DNA from: Verrucomicrobiia bacterium
GTDB taxonomy: Bacteria > Verrucomicrobiota > Verrucomicrobiia > Limisphaerales > DASXHY01
Length of the DNA stretch: 64,000 nucleotides
NCBI GenBank assembly: GCA_035629175.1
Contig: DASPIL010000067.1
Location: forward strand, 182,234 to 246,233
Direction: 5' to 3'
Part shown: positions 1 through 8,399 of the stretch, piece by piece
Layout of the letters: each line of letters begins with the position of its first letter
Position numbering within the stretch: position 1 is the stretch's first letter
The notes under the pieces: generated by a model
Told to the model about the DNA's origin: nothing
The model's database searches: none
Seen by the model: only the letters and a program-made list of their open reading frames with translations
Translations under genes and position numbers: made by a program

Positions 1-2
1 TG

Positions 3-758
3 ACTGCGCTCGCAATGGAACTCAGCGCGGATGACCCGCTGGTTCAGGCCGTTCTTGCGGGCCAGTCTCCGCGGGACCGTGCGGCAACGTTGATTCAATC
101 CACCCGGGTGCGTGACGTGGACTTTCGCCGTCAGCTCTATGCCGGGGGAGCTGAAGCGGTCGCCGCGGCGAAGGATCCGATGATTGAACTGGCGCGCTTG
201 ATCGATGACGAATCGCGCCGGCTGCGAACGGTGGCGGAGGAACAGGGCGAGGTCCGGCAGCAGGCCCACGCGGCAATTGCAAGGTCGCGAAATGCAATAT
301 TAGGTAAGAGCGGTTATCCAGATGCGACCTTCACCCTGCGGCTGGCATTTGGACGCGTGAAGGGCTACGAGGAAAACGGCCAAGAGGTTCCATCCATGAC
401 AACTGTTCGCGGATTGTACGAGCGCGCGCATGCCATGGAAAATCGGCCGCCCTTTGCGCTTCCGGAAAGCTGGGTGAAGCGCCGCTCCCGCCTCAACCAA
501 ACCACGCCGTTCAATTTCGTCAGCACGGTTGACATCATCGGCGGCAATTCCGGCAGTCCCGTGGTTAACCGCGCGGGCGAGTTTGTTGGAATCATTTTCG
601 ATGGCAATTTGCAAAGCCTGCCCTGGGACTATGCGTTCGACGACGAGGAAGGCCGCGCGACGTCCGTGCACTCGGCGGTGATCCTGGAATCGCTCAAGAC
701 GGTTTATCGCGCCGAATCGCTCGTGCGGGAAATTACGAGCGGCCGACGCGGGAAGTGA
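3..758 (+). CDS. S46-family dipeptidyl peptidase, C-terminal part (5' end outside window)
   Basis: The frame is open to the left edge, so this is the C-terminal third of a larger protein. The motif GNSGSPVVNRAGEFVGIIFD carries the nucleophile serine of the chymotrypsin-like S46 peptidases (DPP7/DPP11), periplasmic enzymes that remove dipeptides from peptide N-termini. It is followed by FDGN; as I recall, DPP7-type enzymes have Gly here where the Asp/Glu-specific DPP11 has Arg, so DPP7-like specificity is the inference. The catalytic His and Asp would lie upstream of the window. The gene overlaps the convergent VIT-domain gene tail-to-tail by 26 bp. Family assignment is confident; specificity is tentative. 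Confidence 0.85.
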   Translation, partial: TALAMELSADDPLVQAVLAGQSPRDRAATLIQSTRVRDVDFRRQLYAGGAEAVAAAKDPMIELARLIDDESRRLRTVAEEQGEVRQQAHAAIARSRNAILGKSGYPDATFTLRLAFGRVKGYEENGQEVPSMTTVRGLYERAHAMENRPPFALPESWVKRRSRLNQTTPFNFVSTVDIIGGNSGSPVVNRAGEFVGIIFDGNLQSLPWDYAFDDEEGRATSVHSAVILESLKTVYRAESLVREITSGRRGK

Positions 759-3345
759 CTCTTTGATTGCGGCGGCGCAACAGCAGCCAGGCGAAAAGTC
801 CGATCGCGAAAACGGTGTAAACGGCAGGCTCAGGAACACTGGGGACCGTTCCTGCTTCGGCAGGACTTAATCCATGGCGGTCGTACTGTTCCTTTGTTTC
901 GAGAACGACTGCACCGGTCAAGGGCGTCACCAGTTGATTTCGTGCAGCCAGGGTCCCGGCTTCCTGCTGCTGGTGGGCTGCGGACAGCCGCAGCGACTCA
1001 TCACGTGCCCACAGACGTTTGACGTGAAGGCTGGCGACCCTGCCTTCAGCTGCGGCCTTGGTGCGCTCGCGCTTCAGTTCAAAACCTGAGTTCGACTGCG
1101 TCAGCGAATCCACCACCCGCTCGGCGTCATCGGAAAACGATGCCATCCTCGGTGTCCGCTCAATCGATGTATAACCGTCCAGCTTCTCGATGAGGCGGTC
1201 GGGGCCATGGCCGGCTTGCAACTCGATGATTCGCGTGCGCCAGGGATTCCTCTCCAGCCGCTGCCGCAAACCGTTTTCAGAACTCAAAAGAACAGGCTCC
1301 GGGCCATGAATCCATAGAACACACCCATCTTCCGTCTGAGACACGAGATCCCATGCAGCTTCGAGAGCAGGAACGTTGTCCTGTCCCCCTTGAAAACTGG
1401 TCCGGGAGATTCGCTCTTTGAAAACCCGTTGGCGCTCCGTTGATTCCGTCGAAAGCGTTTCGCTGAAGCTCTCGCCGTCGTGTCCCGCGATGAACAAGGC
1501 AGCCTCAAGCTCGGCTGGAACTTTATCCAAAGCCGCAGCAATTGCTTGAGCGTGCGGTTCCATGTTCGAGGATCCGTCAACCACGATTGCCACCCGCTTT
1601 ACCTTCCTTGCAGCGCGCGGTTGCACGCGCTGGCGGAACGTTTCGCCCGTGTCATCATTGGCAAACACTTCTGTGACGAGTGGATCGCGGGCGACCGAAA
1701 TGAGATGGCCTTTGCCGCTCAGTTCGGAATCCGGGATTGCGGCCCGCAACGCGAATGGCCGCGTTGCCGACTGCGGTTGAGCCGCCTTGGAAATCCCGTT
1801 GGCCAGCGCCGACGTGGATTCAATCCAAAGGTCGTGCTTCACCCCAGGCTGCAAGGCGAAGTTGCGCTCGATAAACTTGGGCCAAAGAAATTGGCCGCGT
1901 TCAGCAGTCGGAAGAATCAAAGGCACAGTCATGCCGAGCTTGACCTTCATCACACCTCCGTTCGGCGGCACTGGAAAACATTGCATCAACACACGGTCGG
2001 GCCCGCACGTGGTAACGAGGATCGGATCGCGGCGCTGAACCACGGCAACTTCTTCGTAGGCCTTGCGCGCCTGTGACCGCGTTCCGAATGCAGCCTCCCG
2101 TTCCTCCCCGTCGATCCACAGGGTCACACGCGAAACTACTGCGCCGGGAGGGAGCGCTACCTGGGCGCGGGCCTCGCGCTGCATGCGGGACACGTTCTTG
2201 AACTCCATGATCCATTCGCAATAAACCAGTGCTGCGTCGGGCTCCGCTACTGCATCCATGCGGGAACTCATCAGCGAAAGCCCCTTTACCCGTTGAGCCA
2301 CTTCCTGGCCTCCCAATCCCTCATCCCAGGCGAACTCATCCTCCATCATGGTCCAGCGGCCCGCGCGCGTGTAAAGTTCGGGCGGAGGTTCGGAGTTGAA
2401 CGGCCGGCCCGTTGCCCGATAAAATGCTTCGCGCGCCTGGTCCGCTGATACATCCCTGCCATCGCTCGCAAAGGCGCGGATCAAATCGATGTTCAACTCG
2501 CGGCGCAACGACCCGTAGCAGGCGCGGAGCATCACTTCGCGATCGCCGAACCAGCGGAGAACACGGATGCCGTGGGCGCGGGTGTCGGGGTCTTCTGAAG
2601 TCGATTTCGCGAGGCCGTAGTAAGTGGCGGCGGTGGGAAACTGGACCAACAGAAGCAACGCGATGGAACCAACGACCCCAATCCAGACGCGGGGAAATTT
2701 TCGCGGTGCGAAACTGCGGCGGTATCGGATTCCCAGAACTGCCGTTGCTCCCAGCGCGATGTAAGGTGCCAGCGGAAGCAGTCCCGAGCCGAAGAAAATC
2801 ACGGCGAGAAACGCATACGGGATGAACCCGATGTACATCACGGAATAATAGATGCAGATGCCCAGTGCCGCTGCGTTGCTCCACGCCAGGAGGCTCGGAT
2901 GCGCCGCCTTCTGCTCGCGAGCGGCTTTCCAGACGATCCAGTTGATGACGGGCACTGCAGCCACTGCGACCCAGTGCAGCCATGTTGGAAACGGATCAAA
3001 CAACGCGCCCGCGGAGGGGGCGAACACGGCTTCCACAAGGAACGTAATGAGCGGGAGAAACACGCCGGGAAACAGCAGCCCTACGCCTGGGGTGGCCGAT
3101 GCGCGCGCGGGCGGTGCGATGGACGATCGGAGACTCTCGGGTGGTTCTCCCATACGAACCAGAATGCGCCGCACATCCTCCTCGGTCACAAGACTGACCC
3201 CAGCGTGGCCCACTTCTTCTTCCACATGTCGCCGCAGATCTTCATTCACCTCCTCAACGTCCGCTCCCGCTCCCGCCAGGACGGGGCGGGAGCGCGCGCA
3301 ATATTCGTTCAAGAGTCGTCGGGCGGGTTCCGTCCATTGAATCAT
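733..3345 (-). CDS. VIT-domain membrane protein with PEP-CTERM sorting tail
   Basis: 870 aa from an ATG at 3345, two bases after the padR stop; a longer upstream reading is rejected because it would run inside padR. Residues ~1-75 are a charged helical segment of the kind found in membrane partners of PadR regulators. Residues ~85-240 contain several hydrophobic spans. A VIT (inter-alpha-trypsin) domain occupies roughly 330-470, followed by a von Willebrand A-like segment (VAIVVDGSSNM) whose MIDAS motif is degenerate. The C-terminus has a proline-rich VPEP, one transmembrane span and RRRNQR, which is the PEP-CTERM signal read by exosortases. No exosortase gene lies in the window. It is probably co-transcribed with and repressed by the PadR protein. 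The function is unknown; a surface-anchored or processed envelope protein is the inference. Confidence 0.8.
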   Translation of the reverse strand: MIQWTEPARRLLNEYCARSRPVLAGAGADVEEVNEDLRRHVEEEVGHAGVSLVTEEDVRRILVRMGEPPESLRSSIAPPARASATPGVGLLFPGVFLPLITFLVEAVFAPSAGALFDPFPTWLHWVAVAAVPVINWIVWKAAREQKAAHPSLLAWSNAAALGICIYYSVMYIGFIPYAFLAVIFFGSGLLPLAPYIALGATAVLGIRYRRSFAPRKFPRVWIGVVGSIALLLLVQFPTAATYYGLAKSTSEDPDTRAHGIRVLRWFGDREVMLRACYGSLRRELNIDLIRAFASDGRDVSADQAREAFYRATGRPFNSEPPPELYTRAGRWTMMEDEFAWDEGLGGQEVAQRVKGLSLMSSRMDAVAEPDAALVYCEWIMEFKNVSRMQREARAQVALPPGAVVSRVTLWIDGEEREAAFGTRSQARKAYEEVAVVQRRDPILVTTCGPDRVLMQCFPVPPNGGVMKVKLGMTVPLILPTAERGQFLWPKFIERNFALQPGVKHDLWIESTSALANGISKAAQPQSATRPFALRAAIPDSELSGKGHLISVARDPLVTEVFANDDTGETFRQRVQPRAARKVKRVAIVVDGSSNMEPHAQAIAAALDKVPAELEAALFIAGHDGESFSETLSTESTERQRVFKERISRTSFQGGQDNVPALEAAWDLVSQTEDGCVLWIHGPEPVLLSSENGLRQRLERNPWRTRIIELQAGHGPDRLIEKLDGYTSIERTPRMASFSDDAERVVDSLTQSNSGFELKRERTKAAAEGRVASLHVKRLWARDESLRLSAAHQQQEAGTLAARNQLVTPLTGAVVLETKEQYDRHGLSPAEAGTVPSVPEPAVYTVFAIGLFAWLLLRRRNQRVTSRVGRS

Positions 3346-3347
3346 AA

Positions 3348-3701
3348 CTACGCTCCTGCTTTCTTTCGCAACCGGTTTACGTTGCGATTCAGTTCGGTCA
3401 TGTACGTGTTCATCGCGTCCATCGTTTTGATCCCCTCCCGTGTTAGCGAATAATACTTCCTTGCCGGCCCTGTTGAAGATTCTTCCAGGCGGGACGCCAC
3501 CAAACCCGCGACGCGGAGACGCGACAGCAGCGGGTAAACCGTTCCCTCCGTGACCCCCAGGCCATGGTCCTCCACGAGGGTCTTGACCAGGTCGTATCCG
3601 TAACGCTCTTCGTCCGCGAGGGCGTTCAGGATGCAAAGCTCAAGCAAGCCTTTGCGAACCTGCACCGTCCAGTTGTCGAAAAATTCGTCCATGGAATTCA
3701 A
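3348..3701 (-). CDS. PadR-family transcriptional regulator
   Basis: 117 aa, the usual size of the short PadR subfamily. It has the winged-helix pattern (LLELCILNALADEERYGYDL, then TEGTVYPLLSRLRVAGLV, then the wing with ARKYYSLTREG). PadR proteins are dimeric repressors that usually control an adjacent membrane or efflux gene. Here the partner is the VIT/PEP-CTERM gene starting 2 bp downstream, as in other PadR-membrane protein pairs. The start could also be the in-frame ATG three codons later (3692). A 10-bp direct repeat upstream (3760-3786) is a possible operator. Confidence 0.92.
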   Translation of the reverse strand: MNSMDEFFDNWTVQVRKGLLELCILNALADEERYGYDLVKTLVEDHGLGVTEGTVYPLLSRLRVAGLVASRLEESSTGPARKYYSLTREGIKTMDAMNTYMTELNRNVNRLRKKAGA

Positions 3702-3759
3702 TGCGCCATGTGGTGGAAAGTCTCGCCTTGTCGTGCGGGAAGATTGGCTAGTGGCTTAA

Positions 3760-3786
3760 GCATACTACCTTGTATGGCATAATACC
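3760..3786. promoter_or_regulatory. 10-bp direct repeat upstream of padR, possible operator/promoter
   Basis: GCATACTACC (3760-3769) and GCATAATACC (3777-3786) differ at one base and are spaced 17 bp start to start, about 60-85 bp upstream of padR. Read on the minus strand they give TAGTAT/TATTAT, also suitable as -10 elements. The spacing is close to one and a half helical turns. The assignment to PadR is inference. Confidence 0.35.
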
Positions 3787-3960
3787 TTGGCCGGAATGTG
3801 TCAAGTGTGGTTTGTGGGCTCCATGTGTGATGAGGCGTTATGGATCTGGCTGCGCGCCCGCATCGAACGACCGTTCCGCGCGGTTGACTTATCGGCGTCC
3901 GTCCGACAGGGTGCTTCCATTCCACTTGTCCGCTGTCAACGATTCGAACCAACCCATCAC

Positions 3961-5352
3961 GTGAACTCTTTAAAACGTTGCATCACCCGGCTCGCGCCAA
4001 TCGTTGGTTGGCGCGTGTGGATTCCGGTCATTGCTTTGTCCATGGCGCCTCGGGCTGCCCAGGCGCAATCCGGTTCCGGCCTATTCATGCGGAATGCCCA
4101 GTTCGTCTTCGCGGGCCTGAACACTAATAATAATCCACTCGCGCTGATCGACGTCGGATTCAAAAGCCGGCCCGCGTTCGTTGATATCGATGCCGACGGC
4201 GACCAGGACCTGTTCGTTGGCAGCATGAACGGAACGATTCATTTTTTCGAAAACGTTGGCACTTCCAACAACGCTGTTTTCGCGGACGAGGCGATCACTC
4301 CACAGCTGTTCTCCGGTGTCGATGTGGGATCCGACAGCGCGCCGGCGTTTGCTGATCTTGACAGCGATGGAGATTTTGATGCCGTCATCGGGCATTTGGG
4401 CACGGGCGTGTTTTACTATGAGAACACGGGGGTTTCCAACGCGGCGAATTTCATCCTGCGGACGGGAACGAATGATCCGTTCGACGCCGCGCAGGACGGC
4501 CTCGGCGGACGGACTTCTCCCACGTTGATTGACATTAACGGCGACGGGAGGGTTGACCTTGTTTCCGGAACCTCGGGCGGAACCTTGCAATACTGCCAGA
4601 ATACCGGATCGCTGACCGACCCTGCGTTCACGTTCATGGAAGATGATGAAAATCCCTTCGACGGTATTGACGTAGGCATCGAATCGGCGCCGTTCGCTGT
4701 GGATCGAAATGGCAATGGGAGACCCGAGGGGTTTCTCGTCGGCCGCCAAAATGCGGAGCTGCGCGTGGTGGTTCGCAATGGCGTCAACGGTCCGTTTAGG
4801 ATTCCCGGCGACATGGATAGTTTTCCGCTTGTTGACATCGAGGAAATCGACGGCCGATGCACCCCGGCGATGGTGGACCTTGACGGCGACGGTTTATGGG
4901 AGTTGGTGATAGGCGGGGACCTTGGCAAGGCTTACTACCTGAAGCCAACAGGCCTTTCGTTTTTTTCGTGGCAGGGCCAATACTTCACGCTGCCAGCACA
5001 AGCCACCAACGCTGCTCCAGCCGCCGACCCTGACGGGGATCGCATTGTGAATTTTCTGGAATATGCGATCGGCTCATCACCTTTGGTCGCCAGCAACGAT
5101 TTCCATTTTTCTGCTTCCTTGAACGGCCTGGGTCAGTTCACCTTTTCACTTGCTGTCCGGGATGATGATCCGCAACTCGCCCTGGCAGCGCAGGTTTCCG
5201 GCAACATCACGTTCGAGGCTCCCACGCTTATCCAACCGGTGGTCAGCGATCCCGACGTTGACGATGGCCTCAAGACCCTGACTTTTACGGACGTTTCCGG
5301 AAATGGCGCAGGCCAGAGCTTCCTGCGTTTGCAGTTCAATGTACAGCCATAA
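3961..5352 (+). CDS. Secreted FG-GAP/VCBS repeat protein
   Basis: 463 aa from a GTG at 3961, chosen because it begins a good Sec signal peptide (positively charged VNSLKRC, hydrophobic stretch IPVIALSMA, cleavage after AAQAQ); the frame is open further upstream without signal character. At least four FG-GAP/VCBS-type repeats follow, each with a calcium-binding-like DxDxDGDxD core: DIDADGDQDLFVG, DLDSDGDFDAVIG, DINGDGRVDLVSG and DLDGDGLWELVIG. Such repeats form beta-propellers of extracellular adhesins or enzymes. The C-terminal segment GDRIVNFLEYAIGSSP matches the short module common before sorting tails in Planctomycetota and Verrucomicrobiota proteins. No catalytic domain is visible. Confidence 0.8.
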   Translation: MNSLKRCITRLAPIVGWRVWIPVIALSMAPRAAQAQSGSGLFMRNAQFVFAGLNTNNNPLALIDVGFKSRPAFVDIDADGDQDLFVGSMNGTIHFFENVGTSNNAVFADEAITPQLFSGVDVGSDSAPAFADLDSDGDFDAVIGHLGTGVFYYENTGVSNAANFILRTGTNDPFDAAQDGLGGRTSPTLIDINGDGRVDLVSGTSGGTLQYCQNTGSLTDPAFTFMEDDENPFDGIDVGIESAPFAVDRNGNGRPEGFLVGRQNAELRVVVRNGVNGPFRIPGDMDSFPLVDIEEIDGRCTPAMVDLDGDGLWELVIGGDLGKAYYLKPTGLSFFSWQGQYFTLPAQATNAAPAADPDGDRIVNFLEYAIGSSPLVASNDFHFSASLNGLGQFTFSLAVRDDDPQLALAAQVSGNITFEAPTLIQPVVSDPDVDDGLKTLTFTDVSGNGAGQSFLRLQFNVQP

Positions 5353-5434
5353 GCGGCGAGGGCGTCCAGGAACAGCTGCCTCGTGAATGGTAGGGTGGCC
5401 GGTGAGTCTTGATTCCCGCGCAGACGAGGGGTGC

Positions 5435-5640
5435 ATGGCAAACGACGGCCTCCTGCCCGCCAGTCGCCAGGAAAGTGCAGCCCTGATTTCAAACGCCATG
5501 GATCACGACCCTGCTTACAGGAATTGTCGTGGCGGTGTTCTCCGCAATCTTGTCCGTGCGCGAAGCAGGAAGCCTCTGCTCGATCGGCACCCTGCTCGCG
5601 CTTGTCATTGTCTCGATCAGCGTTCTTGTGCTGGTAGAAC
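5435..5640 (+). pseudogene. Remnant of an APC-family (cationic) amino acid permease
   Basis: Two reading frames together reproduce a conserved stretch of APC permeases. MANDGLLP is read from 5435. After a frame change, FQTPWITTLLTGIVVAVFSA and then SIGTLLALVIVSISVLVL are read from 5487 to about 5630. The in-frame TGA at 5484 sits where the family normally has Arg (VHPRF-TPW; here VQP-stop-FQTPW). Intact members have 12-14 membrane helices, and only one loop and two helices remain. This rests on recalled family consensus and needs a BLASTX. The rest of 5641-5921 shows nothing recognisable. Confidence 0.5.
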
Positions 5641-5921
5641 GCTCTTGTCGCTTCGTCAATCATCTCTATTGCAGCCAACCCCGATGTGTATCGATTCGCC
5701 CGACGTTCGGTGTCCCGCTCCAGAAGGGAGTCTCGAGGGTGAATACTCGCGACCAATCCTGCGGGAAGAATTCCATGATCTGCTGTAATCCCATCCACCG
5801 CCAATTGCAGCGCATTCCTGAATTGGCCGTTCAGCGTGGGTTCCTAAGCTGTCCGAAAATCGGAAAAGGAAAGCGTCACCACGCAAGGGATCGGGCGTGG
5901 TGCGCAGCCAAATCACGTGCT

Positions 5922-6473
5922 CTATCGCTTGCCCTTCGGATTCGCCTGAGTCTCTGCGATTCCGGTGAGCAGTTCGTCCGCAGCTTTTTCTTCGTTTAGT
6001 GTTTCATTCAAAGTTTCCGCGGCATCCGACTCGCCCAATTGCTCGGCCCAGGCGCAGAGGGTTCCGTAACTTGCAATCTCGTAGTGTTCGACCTTTTGCG
6101 CAGCAGCGATCAACGCGGCGTCCAGAGCCGAAGAATCCTTTTGCTCCTTCATGAGGTCCGTGGCCTCTTCCACCAGGCCTTCCATGGCGGCGCAGGTTTT
6201 CCGCTTGATGGTTTCGTCGAGAGATTCTGCAACCTCTTCGAGGCGCTTCGCATGGGTTTCGGTTTCAGCGAGGTGATTCTCAAACGCCTCGCGGAGCTCG
6301 TCGCTTTCGGCAGCCTTTGCCATTTTCGGGAGCGCTTTCAGAAGTTGTTTCTCCGCGCTGTAGACATCCGCGAGTTCGTCAAGAAACAGTTCTCGCAGAT
6401 CGTTGTTTTCGGATTCGGTTTCCTTGGAAGGAACGTTACGCCCAGCCTTTTGAGTCTTATTTCGCTTTATCAT
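5922..6473 (-). CDS. DUF892 (YciE-type) ferritin-like stress protein
   Basis: 183 aa from the ATG at 6473. After a basic, low-complexity N-terminus (about 25 residues) it shows the DUF892 pattern: LRELFLDELADVYSAEKQLL, then glutamate-rich helices with HLAETETHAKRLEEV and a second pair around VEHYEIASYGTLCAWAEQL. Members are four-helix ferritin-like proteins with a conserved Glu/His metal site and are induced by osmotic or general stress. The biochemical role is not settled. It fits the stress-related genes that follow. Confidence 0.85.
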   Translation of the reverse strand: MIKRNKTQKAGRNVPSKETESENNDLRELFLDELADVYSAEKQLLKALPKMAKAAESDELREAFENHLAETETHAKRLEEVAESLDETIKRKTCAAMEGLVEEATDLMKEQKDSSALDAALIAAAQKVEHYEIASYGTLCAWAEQLGESDAAETLNETLNEEKAADELLTGIAETQANPKGKR

Positions 6474-6780
6474 AGAGAGCCACGTTGTTGGCGGACTGAA
6501 ATGCCGGCAATCGGGTGGAAACCCCGGTTCCAGCACCCCGATTCACTTGCGGGCGTAGTGAGTTCATCGGCGGTCGTTCGATCCTGACACCGATGCAATT
6601 GGTTCTGTGACGTATAGCTTCTGCGTTCCGCTATTACCGCCAGAAAGAAGATGACGGTTGAGACCAGCACGGCGCGGGTGGCAGAGCGGCTTTGCAGCGG
6701 CCCCATGCGAACGGACAGGAAGGCGATAACCATCGAGGCACAGGACGTCAGGCCGGTCGGCAATAGCATCAGTCAACGAA
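6474..6780. other. Intergenic stretch, no supported gene
   Basis: 307 bases between the DUF892 gene and the gene ending at 6781, presumably holding the DUF892 promoter. A minus-strand frame here (RSATRAVLVSTVIFFLAVIA) vaguely recalls the C-terminal helix of MlaE-type permeases and overlaps the DUF892 start as ATGA. The match is too short to call a gene. Confidence 0.4.
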
Positions 6781-7170
6781 TCACTTGCGGGCCCGGGAGT
6801 CCGGGGAGATCACGTGCTTTCGACCCTCTTTGTTCATCAGGGTTACAGTCGTGTTGCCGTTCTTTGTCAGCGCATGTAATCCCGGGTTTGTCAGGTTATC
6901 GAGAAGGACGAGTCCTGATCCGTCTTGGGATGCGGCGATTTTAACGCGGATGGTTTCCCTGGCGTCGCGCAAACGAAAAACCGCTTCTCCATTCGTCTCC
7001 ACGTTCAATGATGCCCGCACGCGGCCTTGATCGTCCACCAGTTCAATCGCGCGGGCTCGTACGATGGACTGCACGCCCTGGAGAGGATCCGGCTTTTGCT
7101 TCGCCGCCAGGCAAAAGAGCAGAACGACGTTGATGACCACAAGCACGGGCAGGGCTTTCGGGATTTTCAT
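6781..7170 (-). CDS. Small membrane-anchored protein of unknown function
   Basis: 129 aa from the ATG at 7170 (MKIPKALPVLVVINVVLLF). One N-terminal transmembrane or uncleaved signal segment is followed by a soluble, probably periplasmic domain of about 100 residues. That domain has short beta-strand-like repeats in which Arg-rich and hydrophobic strands alternate (ARAIELVDDQGRVRASLNV, EAVFRLRDARETIRVKI, GLHALTKNGNTTVTLMNKEG). I do not recognise the family. It lies alone between convergent and co-directional envelope genes. Confidence 0.6.
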   Translation of the reverse strand: MKIPKALPVLVVINVVLLFCLAAKQKPDPLQGVQSIVRARAIELVDDQGRVRASLNVETNGEAVFRLRDARETIRVKIAASQDGSGLVLLDNLTNPGLHALTKNGNTTVTLMNKEGRKHVISPDSRARK

Positions 7171-7277
7171 GGATTCATAATGACAGGTATCCGGCGGGAA
7201 GTTGTCATACCGATGTAAAAGTCCTCTCCTCGCGCCCATTGTTTCCAAACCATCCTTCGTTGTGGCTGGCGTCCGAT

Positions 7278-7964
7278 CTAGAATTCAAATCGGTAGCCAA
7301 GTCCCACGCTGTTGACGCCTCCCTCGTCGAAGACATGCCCTCCCGACTTGTGATCATTAAATATCACGAGCTGGTGCTGCGGCCAGCGCGGCAATGCGAA
7401 AGTGAATTGGATGGGCCAATCGACCTTCAAATGCGATCGCTCTTCACCAGGATGCCGCTCTCTGTCGATCTCGTAGATGCGGCTCGAATACGACAAGCCC
7501 AAGCCCACGAAGAACGTCGTCCTCACCCAGCGGTTCCACGGGAAATCCACCCATCTAAAACCTGCGCCCCCTTTGTATTCGGGGAACAAAGAGCCGTCGT
7601 TCTCATGCGCGAGGGTGAGGGCTGCGTAGGGTTCAAACTGAGGCTTCAGGACACGCTCACGGAACGGGATCTCAAACCTTCGGGCCGTCCAATTCACCAT
7701 GAACAGGTAAAGCTCGCCTCCCGCATCGCCTTCGGCCCGGTCGAATCCTCCAGCCAGAATTTCGTGAACGTCACTGTCCGAGATGACTGCAACTCCGAAC
7801 AGGAAACTCCAATCCTTTTCCGGAGGCGTCGTCTCAAGCCTCAGCGAATCGACTGTCGCAGGAAGCGGGTTGGGGTCTGGTGATTCCGAGGTTGATCCAC
7901 TGCAACTCAGCGCTGCGGCGGCAAACAGGAAGACAAAATAAAACCGCCGCATCAACGAAGACAT
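7278..7964 (-). CDS. Predicted outer-membrane beta-barrel lipoprotein-like protein
   Basis: 228 aa. The N-terminus has a signal peptide with a lipobox-like Leu-Ser-Cys (FLFAAAALSCSGS), so a lipoprotein is possible. The rest alternates polar and aromatic strands and ends GVNSVGLGYRFEF, a terminal Phe typical of outer-membrane barrels. The segment NDHKSGGHVFDEGGVNSVG faintly recalls the His-Ser region of PagL-type lipid A deacylases, but I cannot confirm the catalytic residues. The call is limited to a beta-barrel protein. Confidence 0.55.
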   Translation of the reverse strand: MSSLMRRFYFVFLFAAAALSCSGSTSESPDPNPLPATVDSLRLETTPPEKDWSFLFGVAVISDSDVHEILAGGFDRAEGDAGGELYLFMVNWTARRFEIPFRERVLKPQFEPYAALTLAHENDGSLFPEYKGGAGFRWVDFPWNRWVRTTFFVGLGLSYSSRIYEIDRERHPGEERSHLKVDWPIQFTFALPRWPQHQLVIFNDHKSGGHVFDEGGVNSVGLGYRFEF

Positions 7965-7979
7965 GTTCGCCTCTTACTT

Positions 7980-8174
7980 CTATACCTGCTGCCACAAATC
8001 GTCTTTCCCAAATTCCGGGCAGCAGGAGCCGCTGCCTTCGTAGCAGTTCGGGCAGAGGCTTCGGTCGCCGATCTGAAAGGCGCCGAAAACTCCGCACGTG
8101 TCGCAAATTGCGTTCTCGTCAAGGCAGGAAGCGTTTTTTGAATCCACAGCCGCGTCTGGTTTTTCCTGTGTCAT
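7980..8174 (-). CDS. Small cysteine-rich (zinc-ribbon-like) protein
   Basis: 64 aa from the ATG at 8174. Cysteines are arranged as CDTCG ... LCPNCYEGSGSCCPEFG, two CxxC pairs about 15 residues apart plus a CC, consistent with a treble-clef or zinc-ribbon fold. It lies 15 bp upstream of the outer-membrane protein gene, in the same direction, so the two are likely co-transcribed. Function unknown; metal binding is inferred from the spacing. Confidence 0.55.
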   Translation of the reverse strand: MTQEKPDAAVDSKNASCLDENAICDTCGVFGAFQIGDRSLCPNCYEGSGSCCPEFGKDDLWQQV

Positions 8175-8399
8175 GCTCCGCTCAACATCGCCTGTAAGAC
8201 GCCGACTTCCAACCGGATTATTTTGATCCAGCATCGGAACGATTTATTTCGATTCCACGCAGCCAATCAAATTCTTCTCCCGGGTTTGCCCAGGAATTCG
8301 AGGAATCGCCTCCTTTTCCAGCGTGGCACGGCAGCAGCTAAAAGGGATTCAAGCCGGCGCGCCTGTTTTGCGTGTTCGGCTTTGCTGCAATTACGAGTC

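Noticed and set aside
6535..6769. Possible C-terminal remnant of an MlaE-type permease on the minus strand (SATRAVLVSTVIFFLAVIA), overlapping the DUF892 start
   Set aside because: Only one hydrophobic helix is similar to the family and the rest is not protein-like; insufficient without a search.
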